A DNA stretch of 64,000 nt from Doryteuthis pealeii (taxonomy: Eukaryota > Mollusca > Cephalopoda > Myopsida > Loliginidae). The DNA is taken from positions 60,564,643 through 60,628,642 of the forward strand of contig CM042145.1 in the NCBI GenBank assembly GCA_023376005.1, in the 5' to 3' direction. A model generated the notes under the pieces. The model was given only the letters and a program-made list of their open reading frames with translations. It made no database searches and was not told the DNA's origin. Both the position numbers and the translations under genes were made by a program. The stretch's first letter is position 1. The number at the start of each line of letters is the position of its first letter. Of the stretch, positions 22,959 through 33,931 are shown piece by piece.

Positions 22959-23456
22959 CCTATCATAAGGGAGATTCGGTGTCTGTCTGTATTCAAAACT
23001 ACGTCACTGTTTACGTCACAATATAATCAGTTATTGCGTAAGTTTATCAATGAGTATTTAATTTATAGTCAAAATAATTAATCATTAATACATTGACTAA
23101 ATCTTGTTCATTAATGATGTCTCAATAAAAATCTAAGTAAGTGTCTTATATATCACTAAGAAATAAAGGTTTAGATAATATATGATGTGGTTAATTTGCA
23201 TACCGGTTTTAACAAAACAAGATTTAATAAATAATTACTTGGTATTGTTGACCTCTAATAATATTGTTTTATTCTCCAATGTATTAAAATCAACCCTATG
23301 AATGATTTTATATAGAAACTAATTAAAAATAGAATTAAAATAAGTGTAATCTTTTTATAAGCGTTCTTATTTAATTTCGTTAGTCTTTCCAATTTAATAT
23401 ATTTCATTATATTAAAACTTAAATACTTACAACCAAAGAGTGCATATTCTTGTTAG
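22959..23456 (+). mobile_element. Helitron-like H1 copy
   Basis: The start TATCATAAGGGAGATTCGGT is a decayed H1 5' end. It carries AACTACGTCAC and TTACGTCAC and the shared block GGTTAATTTGCATACCGG. It ends TGCATATTCTTGTTAGT, where CTAG has become TTAG; the 3' hairpin is decayed. Confidence 0.75.
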
Positions 23457-23834
23457 TATTCATAATAAATGGTTTTTTTCTGTCTTTGCTCTTGACAGAG
23501 GTTTAACAATTGGACGAATGAAGTTGCAAGTTTTGAAAGAACGTAGATATTTTGCAATTTTTACACATTAATCGGCCAACGTATTTCTTTCTTCTCCACG
23601 TTGAAAAAAATAAGACACTTCTTTTATCCGGTACGATTTTTTTTTTGATTGGCTGCGGCCGGGAGAGAATTTGGATATTCTTGTGACAGTGTACACACGA
23701 CAATAGTGGTATTTGTCCTCTACTATAGTTCATTTCTATGAAAATTTATTATAGGATAGGCAATAGGGTTACAAATAATTACCGATTTGATCATGGTTGG
23801 ACATGTTCAAAACTTTCTTCCACTAATATTGAAT

Positions 23835-23839
<5 letters not shown>
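23457..23839. other. Unassigned DNA
   Basis: A 76-codon minus frame (23503-23733) contains four Cys and one His in loose pairs (CVHCHK, CKNCK). It is unsupported by any recognised domain and may be chance. Confidence 0.3.

Positions 23840-23882
<43 letters not shown>
23840..23882. repeat. (CT)n microsatellite
   Basis: About 21 CT units. Confidence 0.95.
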
Positions 23883-23883
<1 letters not shown>

Positions 23884-23884
<1 letters not shown>

Positions 23885-24049
23885 GAGCTGATCAATGTAA
23901 TCTTTCTGGTCTACCCACTGTGTGTGTGTCCACAGGATAAAGTCACTTAGAAGAATATCCTTATTTCCTTGGAGATTTATGTTATTTCCAGGGTGCTGCT
24001 TCCAGGATTTTTGAGGATAGCACGCAGCATCCTAGTATATTTCCCATCA
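23884..24049 (-). pseudogene. LINE L fragment
   Basis: Minus translation gives DGKYTRMLRAILKNP, then with shifts SDFILWTHTQW and DYIDQL. The pattern DGNYTRMLRAxLN and SDVLLWTPTxG is family typical. The middle segment is partly deleted. Confidence 0.75.
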
Positions 24050-24149
24050 AAATATTAAACTTTTAAAATGACATGATATAGGGGAGGGCTGCGAATGTCA
24101 GGAAAAATACACCCAACCCCTCCACCAAATTCTAATCAAAGTGATTCTA

Positions 24150-24645
24150 CCTTGAATTCAGACTTGTCGTTCTCCTAGACAGGTTGCCTAATTAAGCCTA
24201 AATAGACTATTATTTCCTATTAAAAGTCCGGTGTAATTCAGTCAACAAGAGCACCCACCTCGGAAGCGCAAAGTTCCGGGTTCGATAGCGGTCTCCGCCA
24301 ACTCAGCGCATTAGTAGCACAGATTGGGTAATTTTATCTGTGTAATAAAGTGGGGATCTGACGATAGGTGTTGGAGTTTACCTTAGCGGAAACAAATCTG
24401 CCTGATCTAGCGCTAGTGAAAAAGGGATAGACTCCCTCGCTGCCCTACTGATACCAATAATAGACCACTCCGCTAACTTTACTTTAGTTATTCATTCATA
24501 TCAGAGGACAGAACAGATGGATTCATGATTTTCTCAAGGTCATTAGAGAGAAATGAAATGTAGACTGTCGGGGCCAGTATTCGAAATCTCTTCGTCGATC
24601 CTAATTTCTACGACGATAACCGTTACGCTAAGAGTGTTTGTATAC
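24150..24645 (-). mobile_element. SINE B split by a SINE A insertion
   Basis: The B tail/body part lies at about 24150-24225 (CTCCTAGACAGGTTGCCTAA) and the B body/head part at about 24490-24645 (ATTCATGATTTTCTCAAGG, ACGATAACCGTTACGC). A plus-strand SINE A sits between them, so B is older than A here. Confidence 0.7.
24226..24489 (+). mobile_element. SINE A, diverged, nested in SINE B
   Basis: Head TCCGGTGTAATTCAGTCAAC with B-box GGGTTCGATAGCGG, then CGCCAACTCAGCGCATTAG, CTAGCGCTAGTGAAAAAGGG and CTAACTTTACTTTAG. It is the most diverged A copy in the window. Confidence 0.8.
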
Positions 24646-24761
24646 GTATATATGAGTTGATGTATGTTTCCCCCATGTTTTCCTTAATATAATTACTGTA
24701 TATTCTTTTCGTACATGAGATATTTGCATATTCACTGTGATTTAGAATTTAAAATTATCTA

Positions 24762-25236
24762 TCTATATAATAATACACACATTCCTACAAAATACGACCG
24801 TTAGAATCTTGCGACACCCTCTAGTGAAAAATGACAGCGTCCAAATCATCCAAGATTAAATGCAAAAATGTAGATCCTGATTATATGGTGTTGCTTATCC
24901 ATAGATATCTTATTTCGTACGAGTGTCTTCACCTCAGCTAAATAATGAACCATTCCGTTTTTATCATAAAGAAAGAACGGGAAGAAAAAGGACATGCTAC
25001 ACAGAAAAATATAATAAGACAGAATAGAGGGAAAAGAGAGAGGTTAGCGATAACGCTAATCTGTTTCATTTGAAAATAATGAAAAAGAAAGAAAGAAAGA
25101 AAGAGTGAGAGTTAGATTAAGATTACAATATGTTTTTCTAATTGAACTATTTGGCAATAGCTCTTAAGTAAACATAAAACGGTGTAATAATTAAATCATT
25201 ATACTGTGCTATATCCATAGGTCATGATTGGGCTAG
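24762..25236 (+). mobile_element. Helitron-like H2 copy ending in CTAG
   Basis: Starts TCTATATAATAATACACAC and contains TACGACCGTTAGAATCTTG. Terminus CTGTGCTATATCCATAG (imperfect hairpin), then CTAG at 25233-25236 followed by T. An A-rich purine patch lies in the middle. Confidence 0.7.
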
Positions 25237-25474
25237 TTTCTTATGGAAGCCAATTTTATAATTTTGATAAGGACGATGAGAAAAACACGATCTAACTGAA
25301 AATTAATGATAATCTAAGCGACCCACGTTTCCACTTACGAATATTTTGATTGACGTAATTTAGCAGAAAGACGGTTTTTGTTAGTTGTGTATCGATAATA
25401 CGTTAACGGTATCCCCAGAAAAATCGTCTCATTGCATTTATTATATATTCATAAACGCGAGATTGTGTGTGTGT

Positions 25475-25682
25475 GTTAAATCAAGATTATTATACTTTTT
25501 ACATATTTAACAATTTAGCAATAGCTTTTAAGTAAACGTATCAAACGTTGTAATAATTAAATCATAATACTGTGGTGTATCAACAGGTCCTCCTAATATA
25601 GAAGAAATTGAACTATTTAACAATAGCTTTTAAAGAAACATATCAAACTTTGTAATAATTAAATTATTATCTTGTGTTTTGC
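25475..25682 (+). mobile_element. Two H2 3'-end fragments in tandem
   Basis: 25475-25595 ends CTGTGGTGTATCAACAGGTCC then CTAA in place of CTAG. 25601-25682 repeats TTGAACTATTTAACAATAGC and AATAATTAAATTATTATC. Both are truncated at the 5' side. Confidence 0.65.
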
Positions 25683-25990
25683 ATTATATTTAAGACTGGC
25701 GCAATACTTCTATTTTCATATCTGTTCTTGTACCAGACTTATTAAATATCAATAAATCCTGTATGCAAATAGTCCATTGCCAAATATGAACGGAATTTCC
25801 TTGAGTCATATTCCCAAAAATCCAAATCAAGGCATAAAGCCAATATAAAAATTTGGTTTGAAGCGTTTGCAATGTCTCATAGAAAAACAGAAACTTTGAC
25901 ATAATTAGGATTATATAATAAAATAAATCTGAAAAGAAATTCACGAAAATTATGTCAGGAAAATCAAAATCGAAATATTCTAATGGATGC
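25683..25990. other. Unassigned AT-rich DNA
   Basis: A 100-codon minus frame (25690-25992) is Phe/Ile/Leu-rich and has no recognisable domain. Confidence 0.3.
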
Positions 25991-25994
25991 AAAT

Positions 25995-26870
25995 GAGAGC
26001 GCGAGGAATTTAAAAGAGGGAAAACATAAAATGAATGAATTAAATGCTAAAAGAAAGGAATTATGAAAAGAAAAAAGAACTAAATGCCAAAATAAATATA
26101 GAAAGAAAAAGATGTAAGAGAAGGGGAAAAGCATAAAATTCGAAAAGAAAGAAATAACGAAAATAAATAAAATGACTGAAAAGAAAGAAACAAAGAGAAA
26201 GAAAACCTAACAAGAAAGAAAAGAATGAAATGATAAAGAAAGAAAACGTAAAAAGGAAAAAGAAAAGTATGAATTTGCAAAAGAAATAAAGTAAATAAAG
26301 AAAGAAAATAAAAGAAGCATAGAAAATAAAAGAATGACATGCTGAAAGAAAAAAGAAACATAAAAGGAAAGAAAAATGAATGAATGAAATGCCAAAAGAA
26401 TGAAAGAAAAAAAAAACGGAAGTAAGAAAATAAGAAAGAAAAAGGATGTTCTTAAAATTAGGAAGAAGATAAAAAGGAATGAATGAAATGCTAAAATCAT
26501 TCAGAATATCTGAACGTAAAAAGAACTAAGAAAGGAAAATTGTTGTTGAAGAAACAAGGAACGAAATAAAAAATAAAATAGTGAAGGAAAAATACAATTA
26601 AAGGCCAAAATGTATTGGATTTTGCTAGGAATAAAATAAATAATTCAAGAAATAAAGAAGGAAAAATGATTGAATGAAACCTTTGAATAAATTTATCCTA
26701 AAAAATAAAAAGATTTAAAAACGAGATTAAAAAGATTTGCAAATAAAGAAGGAAAAATGATTGAATGAAACCTTTGAATAAATTTATCCTAAAAAAATAA
26801 AGATTTGAAAACGAGATTAAAAAAATTTGCAAATGAAATAAAAAAAAAACAAGTAGAGAAACCTTATTTA
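25995..26870. repeat. Purine-rich low-complexity DNA
   Basis: Degenerate GAAA/AAAG repeats interspersed with ATGAATGAAATG words. 26651-26740 and 26741-26834 are an ~88 bp tandem duplication sharing TGATTGAATGAAACCTTTGA. The antisense frames are Phe/Ser-rich artefacts. Confidence 0.85.
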
Positions 26871-26974
26871 GACTTTATTCATCTTTTGCATAGTCAGTAT
26901 TAACAAGACTTTATAAGAATAAATAGTCCATTTTACAATGAAAGGCAGGGTGGGGGGAAGGAATGTTCACTACA

Positions 26975-27065
26975 GCCAAACAAAAATAAATCATCAATAA
27001 TATAGGAAATAAATACGAAAGATTTAAATGACCTGAGAAACGGTTGATATACCGTAAACCAAACC
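26975..27065 (+). repeat. Repeat C tail, diverged
   Basis: TTAAATGACCTGAGAAACGG...GATATACCGTAAACC with a CCTACC tail that runs into CTAT repeats. Confidence 0.6.
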
Positions 27066-27372
27066 TACCTACCTATCTATCTATCTATCTATCTTAGTGT
27101 ATTCTTATGTTTCTATCTCAGTTCTCATATCGATGTGTCTATCTATCCATCAGTCTGTTTATAGCTATCTATTTATCAAAGTCTTTTCATAGCTGTCTAT
27201 TTATCTATCTCTCAGATTGCTCATATCAATCTATCTGTTCATATCTATATATCTCAGTCTGTTTATACCTATTGATTAATCTAAGCACTTTCATATCTAT
27301 CACAATTTCTTTTTATATCTATCTGTCTTAGTTTGTTCATATCGATATGTCTATCTATCTATCTGATTATGT
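27066..27372. repeat. Diverged TATC tandem array
   Basis: CTATCTAT units alternate with TCAGTCTGTTCATATC words; in reverse complement these are the same vocabulary as the 6.47-6.90 kb array (GATATGAACAGACTGA). Confidence 0.85.
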
Positions 27373-27898
27373 TCATTGGAATTCAAATAAGAATGGATTT
27401 TATTGTGATAAGCAAGAAAGGAATGTCAAAATAGAAACTGAGTTCATTAAGGAAAATCTGGATCAGAAAAAAAGAAAGGCAATCAAAATGACTGAAAAGT
27501 TGAAAGGGTTAAATCAAAATGCGAAAGAAAGAATCTAATCAAAACAGGCATAAATGAATAGAAAGGAAAGGAGAAAAAAGTTTTTTTTTTTTAATCGCTA
27601 AAATGGAGAAATAGAAGGAAAAAGTTAAAGAAAAGAAGGAAGGAAAAAGTTAAAGGAAGGAAGGAAAAAGAACGAAAGTTAAGAAATGAAGTAAGGAAAA
27701 AAATGCCGAGGGAAAAAGAAAAAAGAACGTAAACAAGTCATGGAAGGAAAAATGAAAAAGCGGAAGAAAGAAAAAAAATAGCAAGCAAAAATGAATGAAT
27801 AAGGGGAAAAGAACGTAAAGAAATGGAGATAAATAAATGAAACAACGAAATATAAAAAAAAAATGAAAAAAAATGAATAGAAGAAAGAATGGAAATAA
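27373..27898. repeat. Purine-rich low-complexity DNA
   Basis: GGAAA/GAAAG-type repeats. The 63-codon Lys/Glu-rich frame at 27347-27538 is a translation of the purine repeat. Confidence 0.75.
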
Positions 27899-28176
27899 TT
27901 TCCATCTAGCTTTTACTCTGCTATACAGTAGTACTTACACGGCTACTGCTTGAAAGAATTTCTCTTTTATCTTATTATAGAAATCAGATTTTCATATGAT
28001 CGATAATTTATCAAAAGCAGTCAATGCCTTTCCTATGCGTATATTGACATCACTTTCTGTCAATGAGATATTGCTAACCAGGTATTGGAACATGTCTTCT
28101 AATTTAAGAGGCTTGCCATTTAATATAAAGATGGCTTAATTTTATTCAATACACATGAACTGTTTTATCTGCGTTC
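27899..28176 (-). pseudogene. LINE L fragment, end of reverse transcriptase region
   Basis: Minus translation reads NADKT, then after a shift NGKPLKLEDMFQYLVSNISL, TESDVNIRIGKALTAFDKL, KSDFYNKIKEKFFQAVAV and VLLY. This is the well-known stretch following the RT palm of this LINE type (YLGS, STESDVNIRxGKAWTAIDRL, KSDLSDKIKxxFFQAxxVSxLLYG). Stops replace Trp and Ser codons. It is embedded in purine repeats on both sides. Confidence 0.85.
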
Positions 28177-28194
28177 AAGAAGAAATTTTATTGC

Positions 28195-28905
28195 CTTCAG
28201 AAAGAAATGACGGAAGGAAATTGAAAGGAAAAAGTTCAAGAAAACGTATAGAAAAGAAGAAAGAAAAGAAAGAATATTAAATGAGCGAAAAATTGGAAAG
28301 AAAGCGAAAATAAATAGAAAGAAAGAGAAATAAAAAAGACAGAATTAAAAATGAAGGAAGAAATCGGGAAACAAAAAAAGGAAAATGAACGAATTGGAAA
28401 TAAAGGAAAGTAAAAGAACCTGAATGAAACGGAAAGAAAAGAATTGGAAATGAACGAAGAAATGGTGGGGGGAATGAATCGAAAAAAGAAAGGTGATAAT
28501 TGGAAATGAAGGAAGAATACGAAAAAAAGGAAATAAAATGAACAGAAAAGAAGGAAAGAATTTGAAATGGCAAAGAAAAAAAAATGAATAGGAAAAAGAG
28601 AGGATGGAAATGGATGGAACTAAAACGATAGGAGAGAATTAGAAATGAAGGAAGCAAAAAAAAGGAAAGAAAATGTCAAATAAAAAGAAGGAAAGAAAAT
28701 GACCAAAAGAAAAAAGTGAAAGAACTGGAAATAAAGTAAGAATTAAAAAAAAGAATAAAAAGGAAAATGAATAGAAAAAGAAGGAAAGAATTGGAAAAGA
28801 AGTAAAACTAAAAAGAAAGAAAAGAATTAAATAAAGGAAGAAATTAAGGAAAGAAAAAGAAAGTTAAAGAAAATCACTTAAAGAAAAAAGATAAAAATAA
28901 AAAAA
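28195..28905. repeat. Purine-rich low-complexity DNA
   Basis: GGAAAGAAA-type repeats with GAATTGGAAATGAA words recurring about every 60-70 bp. The 126-codon antisense frame is Phe/Ser/Leu low complexity. Confidence 0.85.
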
Positions 28906-29058
28906 TAAATTGATATAAATAACATTTTTGCACGGAAGGAAATAAAAAGTTGCATAAACAGAAAAATATACAATTATTATTTTTAAGAGATTTATAATGG
29001 AAGACGAAAAAAGATGATGATTGATGAAGCCATTGACCAAACAAATTTATACATATAT

Positions 29059-29062
<4 letters not shown>

Positions 29063-29127
<65 letters not shown>

Positions 29128-29147
29128 ATATATATAATCAATGAGTG
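29063..29147. repeat. (CA)n-(TA)n microsatellite
   Basis: CA repeats pass into a TA run of about 50 bp. Confidence 0.95.
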
Positions 29148-29403
29148 TGTGAAAAATATACAGTTAATAAGAAAAGTCAAGACAGAAAATAAAATAAGGA
29201 AAAACAACAAAAAACGTGGCAAAATTGAGATTGCTTTTAAAAAATACAAATAAAAAATAAACGAGAAACAAACAACAAATAAAAAATCTGAAATAATTTT
29301 CAAAATGACGCATTTCGGTGAAAACCTTGACGTGTCCCAATGTTTACTTTGCAAGGTAATAATTCAAGTGAAAGTAGCACTAAAAGAGATTGTCGCCTCG
29401 TAA

Positions 29404-29580
29404 AATGTCAAATGGCAAATAGAAATTTAATTGCTTATTGCAATAAAATTTGATGTGTTGAGTGGCGAACCATTCCGTCTGTTTAGAGGTGAATCTTAAC
29501 TCCAATCACGACATCATGAAAGCAAAATAAGCAGTTGAGAACAATGAAAGGTTAAAATATCGATATTAATAATTGGAAAG
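29404..29580 (+). repeat. Duplicated 175 bp unit, copy 1
   Basis: Shares TGAGTGGCGAACCATTCCGT, CTGTTTAGAGGTGAATCTTA and CACGACATCATGAAA with 30577-30735. Function unknown. Confidence 0.85.
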
Positions 29581-29640
29581 AAAAACAAACTCTAGCCAAA
29601 TATTAATATCGATGTTTTAACCTTTCATTGTTCTCAACTA
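29533..29640. repeat. Inverted repeat, ~38 bp arms
   Basis: AGTTGAGAACAATGAAAGG (29533) and its complement CCTTTCATTGTTCTCAACT (29622-29640) pair across TATCGATATTAAT with one mismatch; ~30 base spacer. Confidence 0.9.
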
Positions 29641-29655
29641 AACTCAAATAAATCA

Positions 29656-30010
29656 AAATGTCGGCATAAAATAACCCAATAAGGTTTGACATGCCGTAGA
29701 TCACAGCAACCAATGAACGAAGGAACGAGCACATTTTCTATATTTCCGACAGGACGTTAAAAATGTTGACCGTTTTTAAAAATGACGTTTTGATTTATTC
29801 AAGATTCAAGGGTACGCAGATTTTTTAACTCAATTTTTTAAACACATTTCTTTAACTCATTTTTTCTATTCAATCCTTAGATGGGACCGTAAAAAGTACT
29901 ACCACTCCGGGTCAGAGTGGACCTGAAGGTAATGGTGATGAAGAGGTACTCCACACTTCACAGAAGTCTAGAATATGAACTTCACCACTTGATACAGTTT
30001 AACATGATAC
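29656..30010. repeat. Repeat C: plus tail then minus internal block
   Basis: 29656-29715 is a plus C tail (TCGGCATAAAATAACCC...GACATGCCGTAG). 29868-30010 is a minus C block (GATGGGACCGT, CACTCCGGGTCAGAGTGG, GGTACTCCACACTTC). Confidence 0.7.
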
Positions 30011-30036
30011 TCAGTCACCGTCTTCTATTATATATA

Positions 30037-30559
30037 CTAGCAAGAATATGCACCTTCCGGGTACAAGTATTGAAGTTTTAATATAATTAGATATTATATC
30101 AAACTAGAAAGCCTAATGAAATTAAATAAGAACACAAAGATTACTTACTTTTACTTCATTCTAAACGATTTCAATATGAAATTATTCAGGATAACTTTTT
30201 TATGTTTGAGATTAAGACAATGTTAGAAATCAATAATACCAAGTAATTGTTTATTAAACACGGTTTTGAAAAAACGGGTATGCAAATTATTTACACCATA
30301 TCATATGTAAACATTTATTTCATAGCGTTGTAAAACACTTGTAGTAGGATTTTAACGTATTAATAACGTAGACTGTTTTGAGGCAAATCTATCTCCACTA
30401 GAACTTAATAGACATTTTTAATAAGTAAGATACTAATTAAGATTAAATAATAATTATTTAATAATCATTGAGAATATGACGTAAACACCTGAGGGAATTG
30501 TGACATTGGTGGCAATGTAGTTTCCGGTACAGACACACAAAATCTCCATTGTAATAAGA
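30037..30559 (-). mobile_element. Helitron-like H1 copy, both termini
   Basis: On the minus strand it starts TCTTATTACAATGGAGATT and ends GTACCCGGAAGGTGCATATT then CTTGCTAG followed by T. The hairpin GTACCC/GGAAGGTGC is one substitution from perfect. The host base before the start is not the expected A-type junction in the simplest alignment, so the 5' edge is +/-2. Confidence 0.8.
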
Positions 30560-30576
30560 GATGATTAAAAAGAGAC

Positions 30577-30735
30577 AGATGGCAAATAGAATTTTAATTA
30601 CTTATTGCTATGAGATTTGATGAGTTGAGTGGCGAACCATTCCGTCTGTTTAGAGGTGAATCTTAATTCCAATCACGACATCATGAAAACAAAAGAGTAA
30701 TGAAAGGTTAAAGCATCAATATTAATAATTGGCAA
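30577..30735 (+). repeat. Duplicated unit, copy 2
   Basis: Matches 29404-29580 but lacks the inverted arm that follows copy 1. It starts 18 bp beyond an H1 edge. Confidence 0.85.
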
Positions 30736-31106
30736 GAGTTTTTTTTCTTTGTCTGTTTTTTTGTTTTTATAAACGATGGAGATTTTTTTGACGTTATGTT
30801 CGTGAGGCTTACAATGGAACCGAGCGGTACAAAGAACAGATACGTAATATAACACGTTACCAAGAGGTGTACACGGCACCGGGGGTACGTCTCAAAAACG
30901 TGTGCTTACCACTTGCGGCTTTCATACAAGAAACGCCTTTGGTCCCAGTAGTGATCCTCAGTTTGTTAACACGACAAACCCCCTCACTCGGTCGGTTAAG
31001 TTTCTGTTTTTACTGCTATTTCTTGACGCTGTTTTACGCTAGTTCGTCTTACATTTCATTCATAAATCTTGACAGAATGAAATAGAAAACAGTAATTTCT
31101 TCTATA
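30736..31106. other. Unassigned DNA
   Basis: A 72-codon plus frame (30867-31085) has no recognisable domain. Confidence 0.3.
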
Positions 31107-31221
31107 CTGGCAGGACCTGTGGATATACCACAGTATTATGATTTAATTATTACAACATTAATGTTTTTACCTAAGAGCTATTGCAAAAATGTTCAATATG
31201 TAAAAGGTATAATCTTGATTT

Positions 31222-31222
<1 letters not shown>
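31107..31222 (-). mobile_element. H2 3' end with perfect hairpin
   Basis: CTGTGGATATACCACAG (31117-31133) is a perfect 6 bp stem, 5 base loop hairpin. On the minus strand it is followed by GTCCTGCCAG, where CTAG became CCAG. The 5' part is replaced by (CT)n. Confidence 0.8.

Positions 31223-31223
<1 letters not shown>

Positions 31224-31285
<62 letters not shown>
31224..31285. repeat. (CT)n microsatellite
   Basis: About 31 CT units. Confidence 0.95.
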
Positions 31286-31286
<1 letters not shown>

Positions 31287-31691
31287 AATAGGGTTTGAAA
31301 AATATTTACATTGATTTACCGATAAAAATCTGTGGAGAGAAATTTAAGATAGCTACATTAATTTGCCGACAAAAAATGACAAAAACCCGATTCGGAAAAG
31401 TTGGGCTGGAAATTCGCCTGATGCTAGCTCGGCAAAACATAGCTTGAATTAAGACAGTAGCCCGGGATGAAATAAAATCAAAATTACCAAAATATCTTCC
31501 GTAATTCACAATTTCAATATTACAAATAGAACAAACATGTAACTTCATTTTTTTTTCTATTCATTTTAATTTTATGTTGGGCATTTAAGCGACACAAGAT
31601 TGTTTGAAATACTTCATTTTTAAAATTGGGTAAAATTAAATGGGACAAATAAGAAATCTGCGATTAAGCGACACTAGATAATCTGAACTGA
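31286..31691. other. Unassigned DNA
   Basis: No recognised feature; an 80-codon minus frame (31306-31548) has no known domain. Confidence 0.3.
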
Positions 31692-31794
31692 CATTTTTGC
31701 ATTGCATTTTGAACAATTTGAACGGTCTCATTTTTAACCAGAGGGTATTGCAGGATGATAACAAACGGAAGATTTAGGAACAAGAGTATTTATT
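31692..31794 (-). mobile_element. H2 5' fragment
   Basis: Minus strand: ATACTCTTGTTCC, then ATCATCCTGCAATACCCTC and TTAAAAATGAGACCGTTCAA, matching the first 100 bases of H2. Confidence 0.7.
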
Positions 31795-32196
31795 TGTCGC
31801 TTCGAGGATGAGAGAGAGATTTTATCTTCCACCTTTTTGTTCAACTATCTGTGCTTTTCTCGTGATTCGATCGTGTGACATCAGCCCTTGCTTCTAGCGT
31901 AATCTCATCTGTCATGTATCTTGACGCTTTCTCCTTGCGTAACCCCTTCTGTCATATCTCCAAACCCCTTCTCCCTTTCTTTAAGAAAACGTGTCCTTAA
32001 ATGATATTTTCATTCCCAGTGTTTAGAACCTTATTAGGAGACGTGGTGGGATGTCAGAAAAGACTTATTGAATCCAGGCTAAGGTATGAAAGTCAAATAC
32101 CTGTATTCCACGCAATAGGTATGGCCAAAACTTTGTACGACTGCACCTCATCCTTTCTTTAAAAGTTTATGAAAAATTGAATTATAAATTATCACT
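31795..32196. other. Unassigned DNA
   Basis: No recognised feature. Confidence 0.35.
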
Positions 32197-32382
32197 TATA
32201 TTATTTTATTCAGGAAGCGCGTGGTATAATTGTTAAAGTCATGGCAAATGGACTCGTCGCCCCAAGTTCAAATCCTGGACGTGGTAATTGTATTTCACTT
32301 AGCGCTAATACCCTTAATAAATTGACCTTGTGTCGCATCCTGCTCGTGCGGAGGGGTTGGTAAATATATATATTATTTTATT
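32197..32382 (+). mobile_element. SINE B, internally deleted, with 14 bp target duplication
   Basis: TATATTATTTTATT occurs at 32197-32210 and 32369-32382. Between them is AAGCGCGTGGTATAATTG, B-box AAGTTCAAATCCTGG, then CGCTAATACCCTTAATAAAT joined directly to the tail GACCTTGTGTCGCATCCTGC. About 130 bp of body is missing. Intact duplications show it inserted in this shortened form or was deleted later. Confidence 0.9.
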
Positions 32383-32535
32383 TATCTTACTCAAGAACTT
32401 ACTGTCATATTGTACCTTAATAATGAGAATGAAAAACATCTACACACACAAACATGTATGTATAAATATACAATTAATGCAATTCCTTAACATCTAGGCA
32501 TATAATAACGCTAGACGGATTGACGTGTCGTTAAA

Positions 32536-32963
32536 TCTGTATATTAATACTCGTGTTCTTTAATTGTACAACCATTATAAACTTGCACCTCCCTCTGGTT
32601 AATAATGAGACTGTCCAAATCTTATTTCTTATGAACTATTATTTCTTATGAGTGTCATCACCCCAGCTAAATAAAAGACTGTTCTGTTTTTTTTATCATA
32701 AAGAAACGGAAGAAAAGGTACATGCTACACAGAAAAAATATAATAAGAAAAAAGAGTGGGGGAAATATAGAGGGCGTGAGCGCGCGGAAGTGATAATGCT
32801 AATCTTTTTCAATCTAACGTGACGAAAAAAAAAGAGTGAGAGAGAGTTAAATCAATATCATTATACTTTTTACATATTGAGCTATTTCGTAATAGCTCCT
32901 AAGTAAACATATCAGACGTTGTAATAATTACATCATAGTCTGGTGTATGCACAAGATTACTAG
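32536..32963 (+). mobile_element. Helitron-like H2 copy with CTAG end
   Basis: Starts TCTGTATATTAATACTCGTG; has TACAACCATTATAAACTTGC, GTGAGCGCGCGGAAG and AATAGCTCCTAAGTAAAC; ends TGGTGTATGCACA...ATTACTAG then T. A C-type tail stub (TAGGCATATAATAACGC) lies just upstream at 32490-32535. Confidence 0.8.
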
Positions 32964-33376
32964 TGTATGTATAAATGTACAATTAACGCTATTCCTTAAC
33001 TCTAATCATATGATAACTGAAGATGAGTTCTCATGCCGTTGAATAATTCAATATTTTAATCATTTTTATAAATATTATTAATTAGTTTTCAATGTATTTC
33101 TAGAATTCTGAGCTGGAAAAATAATTACATAGACTTTATTATGAGACTAACAATAAGAAATTGATACATTTCTCAAGTGTCATTCACTTGCGGTTTTTTC
33201 TCAAATCTCATTTGGATTTCATTAAATTTTAACAGAAGAGTATTAACTTCCAAAAATAATACGAAAATATAATTAGACTTTTTTTTTTTTTTTTTTTTTT
33301 TTTTCAGTCATATGGATTTAGTTTTCATATCAACAATTAGTTTATAAATGTTTGGAGTAGATTTTTAATTGAAAAA
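32964..33376. other. Unassigned; C tail stub and T-run
   Basis: 33000-33050 resembles a decayed C tail (AATCATATGATAACTGAAG...CATGCCGTT). A ~24 base T run is at 33281-33304. Confidence 0.4.
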
Positions 33377-33896
33377 TTTTATTATAATGGAGATTCGTTG
33401 TCTATGACTGTAACCGAAACTACGCCACCATTGACGTCACAATGTACACAGTAATTGCGGTTATCAATAAGTATTTGATTTATAATAAAAATATGATTAA
33501 CCTTAATATCTAAAATAAATCTTATTTATTAACGAGGTCTCTGTGAAAATCTGAGTTAGATTTGCCTCAAAACAGCCCATATTATGAATGCATTTAAAAT
33601 CCTGCATTGTGTCTTATATATCACAAAGAAATAATTGTTTAAATAATATATATGGTTAATTTGCATACTGGTTTTATTAAAACTGGGTTTGATGAATAAT
33701 TACTTGGTTTTATTGATCTCTAATATTATTATTAATCCTATGAATCATTTTATATTTAAAAAAACAACAATTAGAATATAATTAAAATAAGTAATCTTTT
33801 TATATGCGTTATTATTTAATTTCCTTGATCTGTCTGATTTATTTAATTGTATTAAAATTTAGATACTTACGCCCGGAAGGGGAATAATCTTGCTAG
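33377..33896 (+). mobile_element. Helitron-like H1 copy with CTAG end
   Basis: Starts TTTTATTATAATGGAGATTC; carries CCGAAACTACGCCACC and TTGACGTCACAATG; ends ACGCCCGGAAGGGGAATAA then CTTGCTAG followed by T. The 3' hairpin is reduced. Confidence 0.8.
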
Positions 33897-33931
33897 TATA
33901 GAAATTGTTTAGGAAAAAAAAGAGGTACTCT

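Noticed and set aside
23503..23733. Zinc-finger-like Cys pairs in a 76-codon frame
   Set aside because: Cys/His spacing does not match a known finger and the frame is short.
28277..28657. 126-codon Phe/Ser-rich minus frame
   Set aside because: Antisense of the purine-rich tract.
31117..31133. Rho-independent terminator (perfect hairpin)
   Set aside because: It is the conserved 3' hairpin of Helitron-like H2 with CTAG next to it and no T-run or gene upstream.
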